Assembly (NCBI RefSeq): GCF_001898805.1
Contig: NZ_MKVJ01000017.1
Span: forward strand, 166,066-230,065
Length of the DNA: 64,000 nucleotides
Direction: 5' to 3'
Origin: Leifsonia sp. 71-9
Lineage (GTDB): Bacteria; Actinomycetota; Actinomycetes; Actinomycetales; Microbacteriaceae
Under the pieces are notes generated by a model. It was not told the origin of the DNA. It did no database searches and saw only the letters and a program-made list of their open reading frames with translations. Position numbers and translations under genes: made by a program. Of the stretch, positions 56,870-64,000 are shown piece by piece (the stretch's first letter is position 1; the number at the start of each line of letters is the position of its first letter).

Positions 56870-58600
56870 GTGACTCTTCTTCGAATGGCTCTGCGGTTCG
56901 GCCGTCCCTATTGGCGGTCGGCCCTCGCGGTCGTGATCCTCCAATTGATCGCGACCCTCGCCGCCCTCTACCTCCCCACCCTCAACAAAGACATCATCGA
57001 CAAGGGCATCGTCACCGGCGACACCGGATTCATCTGGTCGACCGGCGGGATGATGCTCATGGTCTGCTTCGTGCAGGTCGTCGCGGCCATCGCCGCCACC
57101 TACTTCGGCGCCCGCGCGTCGATGTCGGTCGGTCGCGACATCCGCCGCGACTTCTACCGCAAGGTGGACTCCCTGCCCTCGCTCGACCTCGCCCGCTGGG
57201 GCATGCCGACACTGATCACCCGCAACACGAACGACGTGCAGCAGGTGCAGATGCTCGTGCTGCTGACGCTGAACTTCATGGTGTCGACGCCCATCATGTG
57301 CATCGCCGGCATCATCCTGGCCGTGCAGGTGGATGCGGGCCTCTCCTGGCTCATCTGGGTCTCGGTGGCCATCCTGTTCGTGGTCGTCGGCCTCCTGGTG
57401 TGGCTGCTGCTGCCGCTGTTCCGCCAGATGCAGGAGCGCATCGACGGCGTCAACGGCGTCATCCGCGAGCAGATCGTCGGCATCCGCGTGATCCGCGCGT
57501 TCGTCCGCGAGAAGTTCGAGAGCCTGCGCTACGACGAGGCGAACCTGGCGCTGACCCGCGTCTCGGTCCGCGTCGGCAACATCTTCGTGCTGATGTTCCC
57601 GCTCATCATGCTGATCCTCAACGCCGCCACCGCCGCAGTGCTGTGGTTCGGCGGCCACCGGGTCGGTGCGGGCGACATCCAGATCGGCGCGCTCACGGCC
57701 TTCCTGCAGTACCTGCTGCAGATCCTCACCGCGGTGATGATGGGCGTCTTCATGGCGATGATGATCCCGCGCGCGATCGTCTGCGCCGAGCGCATCGACG
57801 AGGTGCTGAGCGCGGTCCCGTCGCAGGGGCAGGGCGCGCACGCCGCCGAGCTCCCCGCCGACGGCCGCGTGGAGATCGAGGGCGTGACCTTCGGCTACCC
57901 CGGCGCCGAGAAGCCGGTGCTCAGCGACGTGTCGTTCACCGCAGAGCCCGGGAGGATCACCGCCATCGTCGGCTCGACCGGCTCCGGCAAGAGCACGCTG
58001 GTCTCAGTGATCGCCAACCTGTTCACTCCGCAGATCGGGCACGTGCGCATCGGCGGCGTGGCCGTCGACGCGCTCAGCCGCCAGCAGCTGGCCGGCCAGC
58101 TCGGCCTGGTGCCGCAGCGGCCGTACCTGTTCTCGGGCACGATCGCCAGCAACCTCCGCTTCGGCCGTCCCGACGCCACGGACGAGCAGCTGTGGGAGGC
58201 GCTGCGCATCGCCCAGGCCGAGGACTTCGTCCGCGCCAAGGAGCACGGCCTCGACGAGCGCATCTCCCAGGGCGGCACGAACGTCTCGGGAGGCCAGCGC
58301 CAGCGGCTCTGCATCGCCCGCGCGCTCGTCGCCCAGCCGAAGGTGTTCCTCTTCGACGACTCGTTCTCGGCGCTCGACGTCGCGACCGACGCCCGCCTGC
58401 GCGCCGCGCTCGCGGAGTCGACTGGCGACGCGACGGTGATCGTCGTCGCCCAGCGCGTCTCGACCATCCGGGAGGCCGACTCGATCGTCGTCCTCGACGA
58501 CGGCCGGGTCGTCGCCCGCGGCACCCACGACGAACTGCTGGAGACGAGCGAGACGTATCGCGAGATCGTCGAGTCCCAGCTGAGCCTGGAGGTGGCCTGA
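56870..58600 (+). CDS. ABC exporter half-transporter, degenerate-site subunit
   Basis: A 576-residue type IV (multidrug-type) ABC half-transporter: six TM helices in residues 15-310, then an NBD with Walker A GSTGSGKST (368-376), signature VSGGQ (472-476) and Walker B VFLFDD. The catalytic glutamate position is Asp497 (DDSFSALD), a degenerate-site hallmark. GTG 56870 with GGAACTCTC is preferred; the frame upstream is open but not coding-like. It partners the next gene (1-bp gap), forming a heterodimeric exporter similar to the BmrCD/TmrAB class. The substrate is unknown. Confidence 0.93.
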   Translation: MTLLRMALRFGRPYWRSALAVVILQLIATLAALYLPTLNKDIIDKGIVTGDTGFIWSTGGMMLMVCFVQVVAAIAATYFGARASMSVGRDIRRDFYRKVDSLPSLDLARWGMPTLITRNTNDVQQVQMLVLLTLNFMVSTPIMCIAGIILAVQVDAGLSWLIWVSVAILFVVVGLLVWLLLPLFRQMQERIDGVNGVIREQIVGIRVIRAFVREKFESLRYDEANLALTRVSVRVGNIFVLMFPLIMLILNAATAAVLWFGGHRVGAGDIQIGALTAFLQYLLQILTAVMMGVFMAMMIPRAIVCAERIDEVLSAVPSQGQGAHAAELPADGRVEIEGVTFGYPGAEKPVLSDVSFTAEPGRITAIVGSTGSGKSTLVSVIANLFTPQIGHVRIGGVAVDALSRQQLAGQLGLVPQRPYLFSGTIASNLRFGRPDATDEQLWEALRIAQAEDFVRAKEHGLDERISQGGTNVSGGQRQRLCIARALVAQPKVFLFDDSFSALDVATDARLRAALAESTGDATVIVVAQRVSTIREADSIVVLDDGRVVARGTHDELLETSETYREIVESQLSLEVA

Positions 58601-58601
58601 G

Positions 58602-60593
58602 ATGGCACGCGACAAGAAGACGAAGCGCGGCGCTGCCGCCGCGACCGAGGCCGACCGCGCCGCCCGCGAGAGCGCCGTCGAGGCGACCCTCGAAGAGGTC
58701 GACTACGAGTACACGCCGGGGGAGTCGGACGGCGACATGTTCGGCGACGCCACGGCGCGCAAGGCCGAGAACTTCTGGCCGTCGTTCAAGCGCCTCCTGG
58801 GGCTGCTCGGCGCCGAATGGGTCGGGATGACCTGGGTCACCCTGCTCGTGGTGATCTCGGTCGCTCTCGTCGTGATCGCGCCGCGGATCCTCGGTCAGGC
58901 GACCGACGTGATCTTCTCCGGCGCCGTCGGGACGATCGACGACAAAGGCACACTGATCCCGGGCACCGGGATCGACTTCGTCCAGCTCGGCCGCCTGCTG
59001 ATGATCGTGCTCGCCATGTACATCGTGGCGTCGCTCCTGCAGTGGTGGCAGGGCTACATCCTGAACGCCCTCGTCATGCGGGTGGTCTACGGCCTGCGCC
59101 GCGACATCGAGACGAAGCTCAACCGCATCCCGCTGCGCTACTTCGACGCCCGCCAGCGCGGTGACCTGATGTCGCGCGTGACGAACGATGTCGACAACAT
59201 CCAGACCGCGCTGCAGCAGGCGTTCTCGCAGCTGATCCAGTCGGTCCTGATGGTCGTCGGCATCGGGATCATGATGTTCATCGTGTCGTGGCAGCTCGCG
59301 CTGATCGCGCTGATCTCGATCCCGCTCTCCGGCATCATCGCCGGGGTGATCGGCAGCCGGTCGCAGAAGCTGTTCAAGCAGCAGTGGGCGTCCACGGGCA
59401 ACCTGAACGGCCACATCGAGGAGTCGTACTCGGGTCTCGACCTGGTGCGCGCCTTCGGCCGCGACGGCGTGATGCTGGAGGAGTTCGACGGCCGCAACCA
59501 GAAGCTGTACCGCTCGATGGTCGGCGCGCAGTTCGTCTCGGGCATGATCATGCCGGCGATGAACTTCGTCTCGTACCTGTCGTACGTGCTGATCGCCGTC
59601 GTCGGCGCGCTCCGCGTGGTGTCGGGGCAGATGACGATCGGCGACGCGACCGCGTTCATCCAGTACTCCCGCGAGTTCTCGCAGCCGATCGGGCAGATCG
59701 CCGGCATGGCCAACATGCTGCAGTCCGGTGTCGCCTCGGCGGAGCGCACGTTCGAGTTCCTGGACGCGGAGGAGCAGACGCCCGACCACGAGACGCAGCA
59801 CCTCCCCGAGCGGGCGGACGGCCGCGTCGAGCTCGTCGACGTCGAGTTCTCCTACGACCCGGAGACGCCGCTCATCGACGACCTCAGCCTCTCGGTGAAG
59901 CCGGGGCAGACCGTCGCCATCGTCGGGCCGACCGGTGCGGGCAAGACCACGCTGGTCAACCTGATCATGCGGTTCTACGAGCTGAACGGCGGCTCGATCC
60001 GTCTCGACGGCATCGATACGACGGACCTCTCACGGTCGGAGCTGCGCGGACAGGTCGGCATGGTGCTGCAGGACGCCTGGCTGTTCTCGGGCAGCATCCG
60101 CGAGAACATCCGGTACGGCCGCCTCGACGCGACCGACGAAGAGGTCGTGGAGGCCGCCAAGGCCACCATGGTCGACCGCTTCGTGCGCCAGCTGCCGGAG
60201 GGCTACGACACCGTCATCGAGTCCGACGGCGGCAACGTCTCGGCCGGTGAGCGCCAGCTGATCACGATCGCGCGGGCGTTCATCGCGAACCCGTCGCTGC
60301 TGATCCTGGACGAGGCGACCTCGTCGGTCGACACCCGCACCGAATTGCTCGTGCAGCACGCGATGGCGGCGCTCCGCACCGACCGCACGTCGTTCGTGAT
60401 CGCGCACCGGCTCTCCACCATCCGGGATGCCGACACCATCCTGGTGATGGAGAACGGCAGCATCGTGGAACAAGGCGACCACGCGACGCTCCTCGAGCGG
60501 CGCGGCGCGTACTACGACCTCTACATGACCCAGTTCCGCGGCGCCGCCGCGGAGGCCGAGCCCGAGCCCGAGTCAAGCGCGCAGCCGGCCTAG
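58602..60593 (+). CDS. ABC exporter half-transporter, consensus-site subunit
   Basis: A 663-residue partner with an N-terminal extension (about 60 charged residues), six TM helices and an NBD with Walker A GPTGAGKTT (442-450), a non-canonical signature VSAGE (546-550) and Walker B LLILDE with Glu571 (DEATSSVDT). Here the Walker B is complete but the signature is altered. The altered signature and the first subunit's Asp497 should face the same ATP site, so one site is non-hydrolytic and the other is active, as in heterodimeric exporters. ATG is 1 bp after the previous stop. The gene ends at a 32-bp-arm hairpin. Confidence 0.93.
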   Translation: MARDKKTKRGAAAATEADRAARESAVEATLEEVDYEYTPGESDGDMFGDATARKAENFWPSFKRLLGLLGAEWVGMTWVTLLVVISVALVVIAPRILGQATDVIFSGAVGTIDDKGTLIPGTGIDFVQLGRLLMIVLAMYIVASLLQWWQGYILNALVMRVVYGLRRDIETKLNRIPLRYFDARQRGDLMSRVTNDVDNIQTALQQAFSQLIQSVLMVVGIGIMMFIVSWQLALIALISIPLSGIIAGVIGSRSQKLFKQQWASTGNLNGHIEESYSGLDLVRAFGRDGVMLEEFDGRNQKLYRSMVGAQFVSGMIMPAMNFVSYLSYVLIAVVGALRVVSGQMTIGDATAFIQYSREFSQPIGQIAGMANMLQSGVASAERTFEFLDAEEQTPDHETQHLPERADGRVELVDVEFSYDPETPLIDDLSLSVKPGQTVAIVGPTGAGKTTLVNLIMRFYELNGGSIRLDGIDTTDLSRSELRGQVGMVLQDAWLFSGSIRENIRYGRLDATDEEVVEAAKATMVDRFVRQLPEGYDTVIESDGGNVSAGERQLITIARAFIANPSLLILDEATSSVDTRTELLVQHAMAALRTDRTSFVIAHRLSTIRDADTILVMENGSIVEQGDHATLLERRGAYYDLYMTQFRGAAAEAEPEPESSAQPA

Positions 60594-60599
60594 TCCTCA

Positions 60600-60666
60600 G
60601 CCGCCGAGCACAGCAAAAGTGCGCTGTTCCGATACGGAACAGCGCACTTTTCCTGTGCTCGGCGGC
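60600..60666. terminator. Very long bidirectional hairpin terminator
   Basis: 32-nt arms (60600-60631 and 60635-60666) pair with a single mismatch around a 3-nt loop (ATA). The stem contains AAAAGTGCGCTGTTCCG and GGAACAGCGCACTTTT, so each strand gives a stem with T-runs. It lies between the convergent exporter operon and the HesB-like gene. Confidence 0.9.
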
Positions 60667-60669
60667 CGG

Positions 60670-60951
60670 CTAGGCCAGGGCGCCGATGGCGAAGCTGACC
60701 GAGCCCTGCTCGTCGACCTGGGCGTCGAGCACCTTGTCGTCGAGCGCGGCGGCGGCTCCCTGCTCCAGGAAGAGGCGCGCGCCTCCCGCGTCGACGATCT
60801 GGTCGGCGGGGTCGGGTGTCTCCGACACGGCGGCCGCGAAGGCCGTGTGCTCCGGGTTGCTGCTGCTGATGCGCAGTCCCGCGTCGTCGGCCGGCGACTG
60901 GTCGGTGAGGGTCTTGACGATCGTGCTGGCGTTCTCAGTGAGGGTGAGCAT
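60670..60951 (-). CDS. HesB/IscA-like protein lacking cysteines
   Basis: A 93-residue HesB-like domain (LTLTENASTIVKTLTDQSPA; LRISSSNPEHTAFAAAVSET; LDAQVDEQGSVSFAIGAL). The three cysteines that bind the Fe-S cluster in IscA/HesB are replaced, and there is no Cys in the protein, so it cannot carry a cluster this way. Such Cys-less relatives occur in actinobacteria with unknown role. ATG 60951 is preceded by a good GGAAGGAGAG. It converges on the ABC operon. Confidence 0.85.
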   Translation of the reverse strand: MLTLTENASTIVKTLTDQSPADDAGLRISSSNPEHTAFAAAVSETPDPADQIVDAGGARLFLEQGAAAALDDKVLDAQVDEQGSVSFAIGALA

Positions 60952-61091
60952 GCGCTCTCCTTCCGTTCGATGTCTCCAGGAGCCAGCCACGTTCCCGCGC
61001 CTCCGCCGGGCCCGCAACCCCGAGGCGCGCCTTTGCCAGGAAACACTCACGAAGGCTCGGCAGGAGCGCCGATCCGCGCCAGAATGAGGGC

Positions 61092-62054
61092 ATGACGGAC
61101 TCTCACGACTGCTGTGCGCCGTCCCGGGCCGACCTGTTCCTCGGCGTCCGGGCGCAGTCCGCTCCCGATCCCCACGCCGAGCACGGCCGCCATCCGATCG
61201 CCCAGGCGACAATCCCCGCCCAGACCTTCACGATGGGCGACGCCCACGGTGACGACCGCTGGCACGACGGCGAGACGCCGTTGCACGCGGTGACGCTGGA
61301 GGCCTTCGCCATCGACACGACGAGCGTCACCAACGCCGCCTTCGCCGCCTTCGTCGACGCGACCGGCTATCGCACCGAGGCGGAGACGTTCGGCTACTCC
61401 GCCGTCTTCCACCTCGCGCTCGCGGCCGACGACGCGGACGTGCTCGGGCAGCCTCCCCAGACCCCCTGGTGGCTCGGGGTGGCCGGCGCGGACTGGCGCC
61501 ACCCGGGAGGCCGTCACTCCGGCATCGAGGGGATGGAGGACCACCCCGCGGTCCACCTGAGCTGGAACGACGCCGTCGCCTACTGCGAGTGGGCCGGCCG
61601 GCGCCTTCCGACCGAGGCCGAGTGGGAGGCCGCCTCGCGCGGCGGCCTAGAGAGCGCGCGATACCCGTGGGGCGACGAGCGCGGCGGCGTCGAGGAGGAG
61701 CCGGGAGGCTGGCGGGCGAACATCTGGCAGGGCACATTCCCGGAACGGAATACGACTGCCGACGGCTTCCTCACGACCGCCCCCGTCCACACGTTCGAGC
61801 CCAACGCGTACGGGCTGTGGCAGACCGTGGGCAACGTGTGGGAGTGGGTCGCCGATTGGTACGACCCCGGCTACTACGCGGTATCGCCCGGCACGGACCC
61901 GCGCGGGCCCGAGCGTGGGGCCCAGCGTGTCATGCGCGGGGGCTCGTTCCTCTGCCACGACTCCTATTGCAACCGGTATCGCAACGCGGCGCGGTCGTCC
62001 AACACCCCCGACTCGTCCATGGCGAACACAGGGTTCCGCACGGTCGCTCGCTGA
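61092..62054 (+). CDS. Formylglycine-generating enzyme (SUMF1/FGE family)
   Basis: A 320-residue FGE-fold protein. The N-terminal CCAP (Cys7-Cys8) and the C-terminal pair Cys288/Cys293 in GGSFLCHDSYCNRYR match genuine formylglycine-generating enzymes, which use the latter for copper and convert a Cys of type I sulfatases to formylglycine. The fold blocks PTEAEWEAASRGG, YPWGDE and NVWEWVADWYDPGYY are present. No sulfatase gene is in the window, so its client must be elsewhere. The ATG at 61092 begins the frame. Confidence 0.9.
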   Translation: MTDSHDCCAPSRADLFLGVRAQSAPDPHAEHGRHPIAQATIPAQTFTMGDAHGDDRWHDGETPLHAVTLEAFAIDTTSVTNAAFAAFVDATGYRTEAETFGYSAVFHLALAADDADVLGQPPQTPWWLGVAGADWRHPGGRHSGIEGMEDHPAVHLSWNDAVAYCEWAGRRLPTEAEWEAASRGGLESARYPWGDERGGVEEEPGGWRANIWQGTFPERNTTADGFLTTAPVHTFEPNAYGLWQTVGNVWEWVADWYDPGYYAVSPGTDPRGPERGAQRVMRGGSFLCHDSYCNRYRNAARSSNTPDSSMANTGFRTVAR

Positions 62055-62168
62055 CCCCCTGATCGTGGGTCGCCGAGCGGCTACGACGCGGGCGCGCGCT
62101 CGGCTAGGCTCACCGCAGCGGTGCGTGCGCGCCGCAGTGCCAGTGAGGGCACCGAGGGGGGAGTCGCA

Positions 62169-63866
62169 GTGGGGGCACATCGCCGTCGCATCATCATGTC
62201 GGTCGTGGCGGGGGTCGCGGTCGCTGCGGCCGTCTCGGTCCCGATGCTGCCTGCTGCCGCGAACGTGCTTAACCCGCCGGCCGTCGTCGGTTACATCGAC
62301 AGCATCGCGATCAGCTACGTGCAGGACTCGCCGTCGCCGTCGCTCCACGTCGCCGGGTGGGCGGGCGACCTCAACGACGGGTGGGAGAACGGGCGCGGCG
62401 CGGCAGCGATCGAGCTCGTCGCGACGCCGGCCGCCGGCGGTGCCACCACGACCATCGGGTGGGCGGAGCGCCAGGACTACGACATCCCCCGCGCGGATGT
62501 GCGCCGGGCGTACCCGCAGCTGGGCCCGAACCAGGGCTTCGACGTCCGCTGGGCGAAGGCCCCGAGCGTGGGTGCCCTGAACGTGTGTGCGCGCATGTGG
62601 AACCTCAACGCCGCGATGCCCCCGGGCGGATGGGTGCTGGTCGGTTGCGCGAGCGTGACCGTGCCCGCGACCCGCCCCTCGATCGCGAAGACGCCGTCGA
62701 GCGTGGTGGCGGGAACCCCCGTGACGGTGACGAGTGGGACGACCCAGGGGACGGACTCGTTCGCTTGGTGGGCCTGGAACCCTTCCGCGCCCGACCCGTC
62801 CGGCTATCCCCAGCCGATCCCCGGCGCGACCTCGGCCAGCTACATCCCGACGGCGCGGTACATCGGTAACGAGCTCCAGGCGGTGGTGACGACGCGCGTG
62901 CCCGGCCGCGCGCCCGTCGAGCAGTATCCGTACATGACCACGGTCGACTACCCCGACCACACCGTGGACCGGGTGGCGGGGAGCGACCGGTTCGGCAGCT
63001 CCGTCGCGGTGTCCCAGGCGGCGTTCCCGGATGCGGCCGCCGGTGTGCCCGTCGCGTACCTCGCGTCCGGTGTCGACTTCCCCGACGCACTGTCCGCCGG
63101 GCCTGCGGCGGCGGTGAAGCACGGGACCCTGCTGCTCACCATGCCCGGCGCACTCGATCCCCGGATCGCCGCCGAGCTGACCCGTCTGCATCCGCCTCTG
63201 GTGGTGGTAGCGGGCGGTCCTGCGGTGATCGCCGACGCTGTGCTCGACGCGGTGCGCGCCCTGCCGTTCGCCCCCGAGGTGCGCCGTGTCGCCGGCGCGG
63301 ATCGCTTCGAGACGTCGCGGGCCGTGGCCCTGGATGCGTTCGGTGCTGCCGCTCCGTCGGTCTTCGTGGCGACCGGCCGCGGATTCGCCGACGCGCTCAC
63401 CGCCGGTGCCGCGGCGGCGGCGGCCGGGGCGCCCGTCCTGCTCACCGACGGCGCACGGAGCACCGCCGACGCGGCCACGCAGGACGTCCTCGCCGGCTGG
63501 GGAACGCGCACCGTCTCCGTCGTCGGAGGCCCGGCGAGCGTTTCGGCGGGCGTGGCCGCCAGCCTCGGTCCCGCCATCTCGGTGACGCGGCTCTCCGGCG
63601 GGGACCGGTTCGGGACGGCGGCGGCCGTCGCGGCGGCCGCACCCGCGTCGTCGACCGCCTACTTCGCGAGCGGATTCGGTTTCCCCGACGCGCTCAGCGT
63701 CTCCGCCTTGGCGGGCTCGGCGCACGCGCCGCTCCTTCTGACCACGGGATCGTGCATCCCCGTCGTCGAGCTGCAGACCATGCTCGACCGGGGAGTGGAC
63801 CGGTTCCGCATCATCGGCGGTGAGACGGTGCAGACGACCGACATCAACTGGGGGCGCCCCTGCTGA
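62169..63866 (+). CDS. Secreted protein with three cell-wall-binding repeats (CWB2)
   Basis: A 565-residue surface protein. Signal peptide: RRRIIMSVVAGVAVAAAVSV with cleavage near PAAAN. An N-terminal beta domain (to about 175) and a proline-rich stretch are followed by three CWB2 repeats beginning RVAGSDRFGSSVAVS (about 267), RRVAGADRFETSRAVA (about 371) and TRLSGGDRFGTAAAVA (about 474), each ending with a VVxGGPA-like motif. CWB2 repeats anchor proteins non-covalently to wall polymers. GTG 62169 has GGGGGGAG upstream. The function of the N-terminal domain is unknown. Confidence 0.9.
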   Translation: MGAHRRRIIMSVVAGVAVAAAVSVPMLPAAANVLNPPAVVGYIDSIAISYVQDSPSPSLHVAGWAGDLNDGWENGRGAAAIELVATPAAGGATTTIGWAERQDYDIPRADVRRAYPQLGPNQGFDVRWAKAPSVGALNVCARMWNLNAAMPPGGWVLVGCASVTVPATRPSIAKTPSSVVAGTPVTVTSGTTQGTDSFAWWAWNPSAPDPSGYPQPIPGATSASYIPTARYIGNELQAVVTTRVPGRAPVEQYPYMTTVDYPDHTVDRVAGSDRFGSSVAVSQAAFPDAAAGVPVAYLASGVDFPDALSAGPAAAVKHGTLLLTMPGALDPRIAAELTRLHPPLVVVAGGPAVIADAVLDAVRALPFAPEVRRVAGADRFETSRAVALDAFGAAAPSVFVATGRGFADALTAGAAAAAAGAPVLLTDGARSTADAATQDVLAGWGTRTVSVVGGPASVSAGVAASLGPAISVTRLSGGDRFGTAAAVAAAAPASSTAYFASGFGFPDALSVSALAGSAHAPLLLTTGSCIPVVELQTMLDRGVDRFRIIGGETVQTTDINWGRPC

Positions 63867-63887
63867 TCCCGGCCGCCTGCGCGGGCC

Positions 63888-64000
63888 TCAGCCACCAAGC
63901 GCTGCGAGCAACTCGCGGTTGAACGCGGGCAGGTCGTCGGGCTTGCGCGACGAGATCAGGGTGAACGGTCCGTCGTCGACGACGACCTCCTCGTCCACCC
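63888..64000 (-). CDS. PfpI/DJ-1 family protein, C-terminal part (cut by window end)
   Basis: The last 37 codons of a minus-strand gene that begins beyond position 64000. VDEEVVVDDGPFTLISSRKP, then DDLPAFNRELLAALGG, is the usual end of PfpI-type class I amidotransferase-like stress proteins (general stress protein 18 type). The catalytic Cys region is off the window. Confidence 0.75.
   Translation of the reverse strand, partial: VDEEVVVDDGPFTLISSRKPDDLPAFNRELLAALGG

Overview
The window is high-GC DNA with actinobacterial gene content (TreXYZ trehalose genes, many GTG starts, leaderless-looking TAGGNT promoters, LAxTG-type cell-wall sorting, cell-wall-binding repeats, TQXA/VaFE adhesin). It most resembles a Microbacteriaceae chromosome of the Leifsonia type; this is inferred from gene content, not from a marker gene. 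The only RNA gene I see is one tRNA-Arg(ACG).

Layout. 1-16.8 kb is ordinary chromosome: treX, a HicAB toxin-antitoxin pair wedged between treX and treZY, a CsbD stress protein, small membrane proteins, a TetR/3-hydroxyacyl-CoA dehydrogenase operon with a clear operator, a DUF2200 protein, oxidoreductases, a GlxA-type regulator, a HAD phosphatase and an aldo/keto reductase. Several gaps in this part hold striking tandem or palindromic repeats. About 16.95-44.11 kb reads as one accessory island. It is bounded by a 22-bp direct repeat with one mismatch, has lower GC and many unrecognised genes, and carries a DDE-transposase-like gene coupled to a frameshifted tyrosine-recombinase-like gene at its left end. 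Inside are a 2509-residue secreted RHS/YD-repeat toxin with an acidic putative immunity gene and a displaced toxin-tip copy, a thioester (TQXA) surface adhesin with a nonsense codon in its signal peptide, an 825-residue secreted protein, a divergent regulator/zinc-ribbon cluster, and a run of large membrane proteins of unknown function.

44.1-64 kb is again core-like: a broken lipoprotein at the island edge, an MFS exporter, quinone-oxidoreductase, GNAT, dienelactone hydrolase, MmcQ/YjbR, tRNA-Arg, nucleoside deaminase, CPBP protease, methyltransferase, CspA, glutamate decarboxylase, a TetR repressor with twin operators in front of a 14-TM drug exporter, a heterodimeric ABC exporter with one degenerate ATP site, a cysteine-free HesB-like protein, a formylglycine-generating enzyme with its Cys pair, a cell-wall-binding-repeat surface protein and the tail of a PfpI/DJ-1 protein.

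How genes work together. TreX debranches glycogen, TreY makes maltooligosyl trehalose and TreZ releases trehalose. The RHS toxin and downstream gene form a contact-type toxin/immunity pair. The two TetR genes are each next to their likely targets and have visible palindromic operators. Many intergenic gaps end in long perfect or near-perfect hairpins that probably serve as bidirectional terminators.
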